This document shows, piece after piece, positions 63,994-64,000 of a stretch of DNA of 64,000 nt (position 1 is its first letter; each line of letters starts with the position of its first letter). Under the pieces are notes generated by a model. It ran no database searches. It was not told the origin of the DNA and saw only the letters and a program-made list of their open reading frames with translations. The stretch is from Burkholderiales bacterium (GTDB lineage Bacteria > Pseudomonadota > Gammaproteobacteria > Burkholderiales > Burkholderiaceae_C): assembly GCA_016703325.1 (NCBI GenBank), contig JADJCH010000025.1, forward strand, positions 16,714-80,713, in the 5' to 3' direction. Both the position numbers and the translations under genes were made by a program.

Positions 63994-64000
63994 GAAAGGC

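Overview
The window looks like a chromosomal segment of a high-G+C betaproteobacterium of the order Burkholderiales (a motile, piliated member of the Leptothrix/Rubrivivax-type group is my best guess). The evidence is gene order: yraN-diaA-dolP beside rsmI, pilU-pilT divergent from yggS-proC, flhB-flhA-flhF-flhG-fliA as one block, and hisI-hisE-hinT-tatABC followed by a reversed htrA-type protease and a Nif3-like gene. Most genes are chromosomal core or sensory genes. I found no prophage, insertion sequence, CRISPR array or rRNA. One tRNA-Thr(UGU) lies at the right edge.

Layout. 0.2-3 kb: rsmI (frameshifted), yraN, a DiaA-type SIS protein and the BON lipoprotein DolP. 3-8.4 kb: a beta-hydroxyacid dehydrogenase, an unrecognised Gly/Ser/Thr-rich lipoprotein, and a LuxR-type response regulator convergent with a seven-helix NarX-like kinase. 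8.4-14.7 kb: pilU, pilT, yggS, proC, a small hypothetical gene, glutamate dehydrogenase and bacteriohemerythrin. 14.7-23 kb: a soluble chemoreceptor and the flagellar block fliA-flhG-flhF-flhA-flhB. 23-28 kb: an HD-GYP protein, oxyR and an active-looking GGDEF-EAL protein. 28-36 kb: ubiA, pdxA, hisIE, hinT, tatABC, an HtrA protease, a Nif3-like protein and a DODA-type dioxygenase. 36-46.4 kb: an FtsX-like permease, a chemotaxis cluster (cheW, MCP, cheA, cheY and a short CheZ-like gene) and a hybrid-type kinase/NarL regulator pair. 46.5-54.8 kb: a heavy-metal RND efflux locus with cupredoxin and His-rich periplasmic proteins. 55-64 kb: a GDPD lipoprotein, a toxin-antitoxin pair, ilvD, an SDR, a degenerate GGDEF-EAL protein, dinB, a DUF454 protein and the tRNA.

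How it fits together: the window is rich in motility and surface-behaviour control, namely flagellar placement and export (FlhF/FlhG/FlhA/FlhB/FliA), chemotaxis, twitching motors (PilT/PilU), two two-component pairs and three proteins of the c-di-GMP families. The points most worth a second look are an FlhG that keeps its FlhF-activator motif but has lost the Walker A site, a 153-residue CheZ-like protein with the catalytic D/Q pair and a CheY-docking-like tail, and a GGDEF-EAL protein in which both signature motifs are degenerate.

Caution: four otherwise conserved genes (rsmI, flhF, the HD-GYP gene and the RND adaptor) are each split by an apparent one-base frameshift, and the tatC start is awkward. 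At least some are probably sequence errors, so these reading frames need confirmation from reads.
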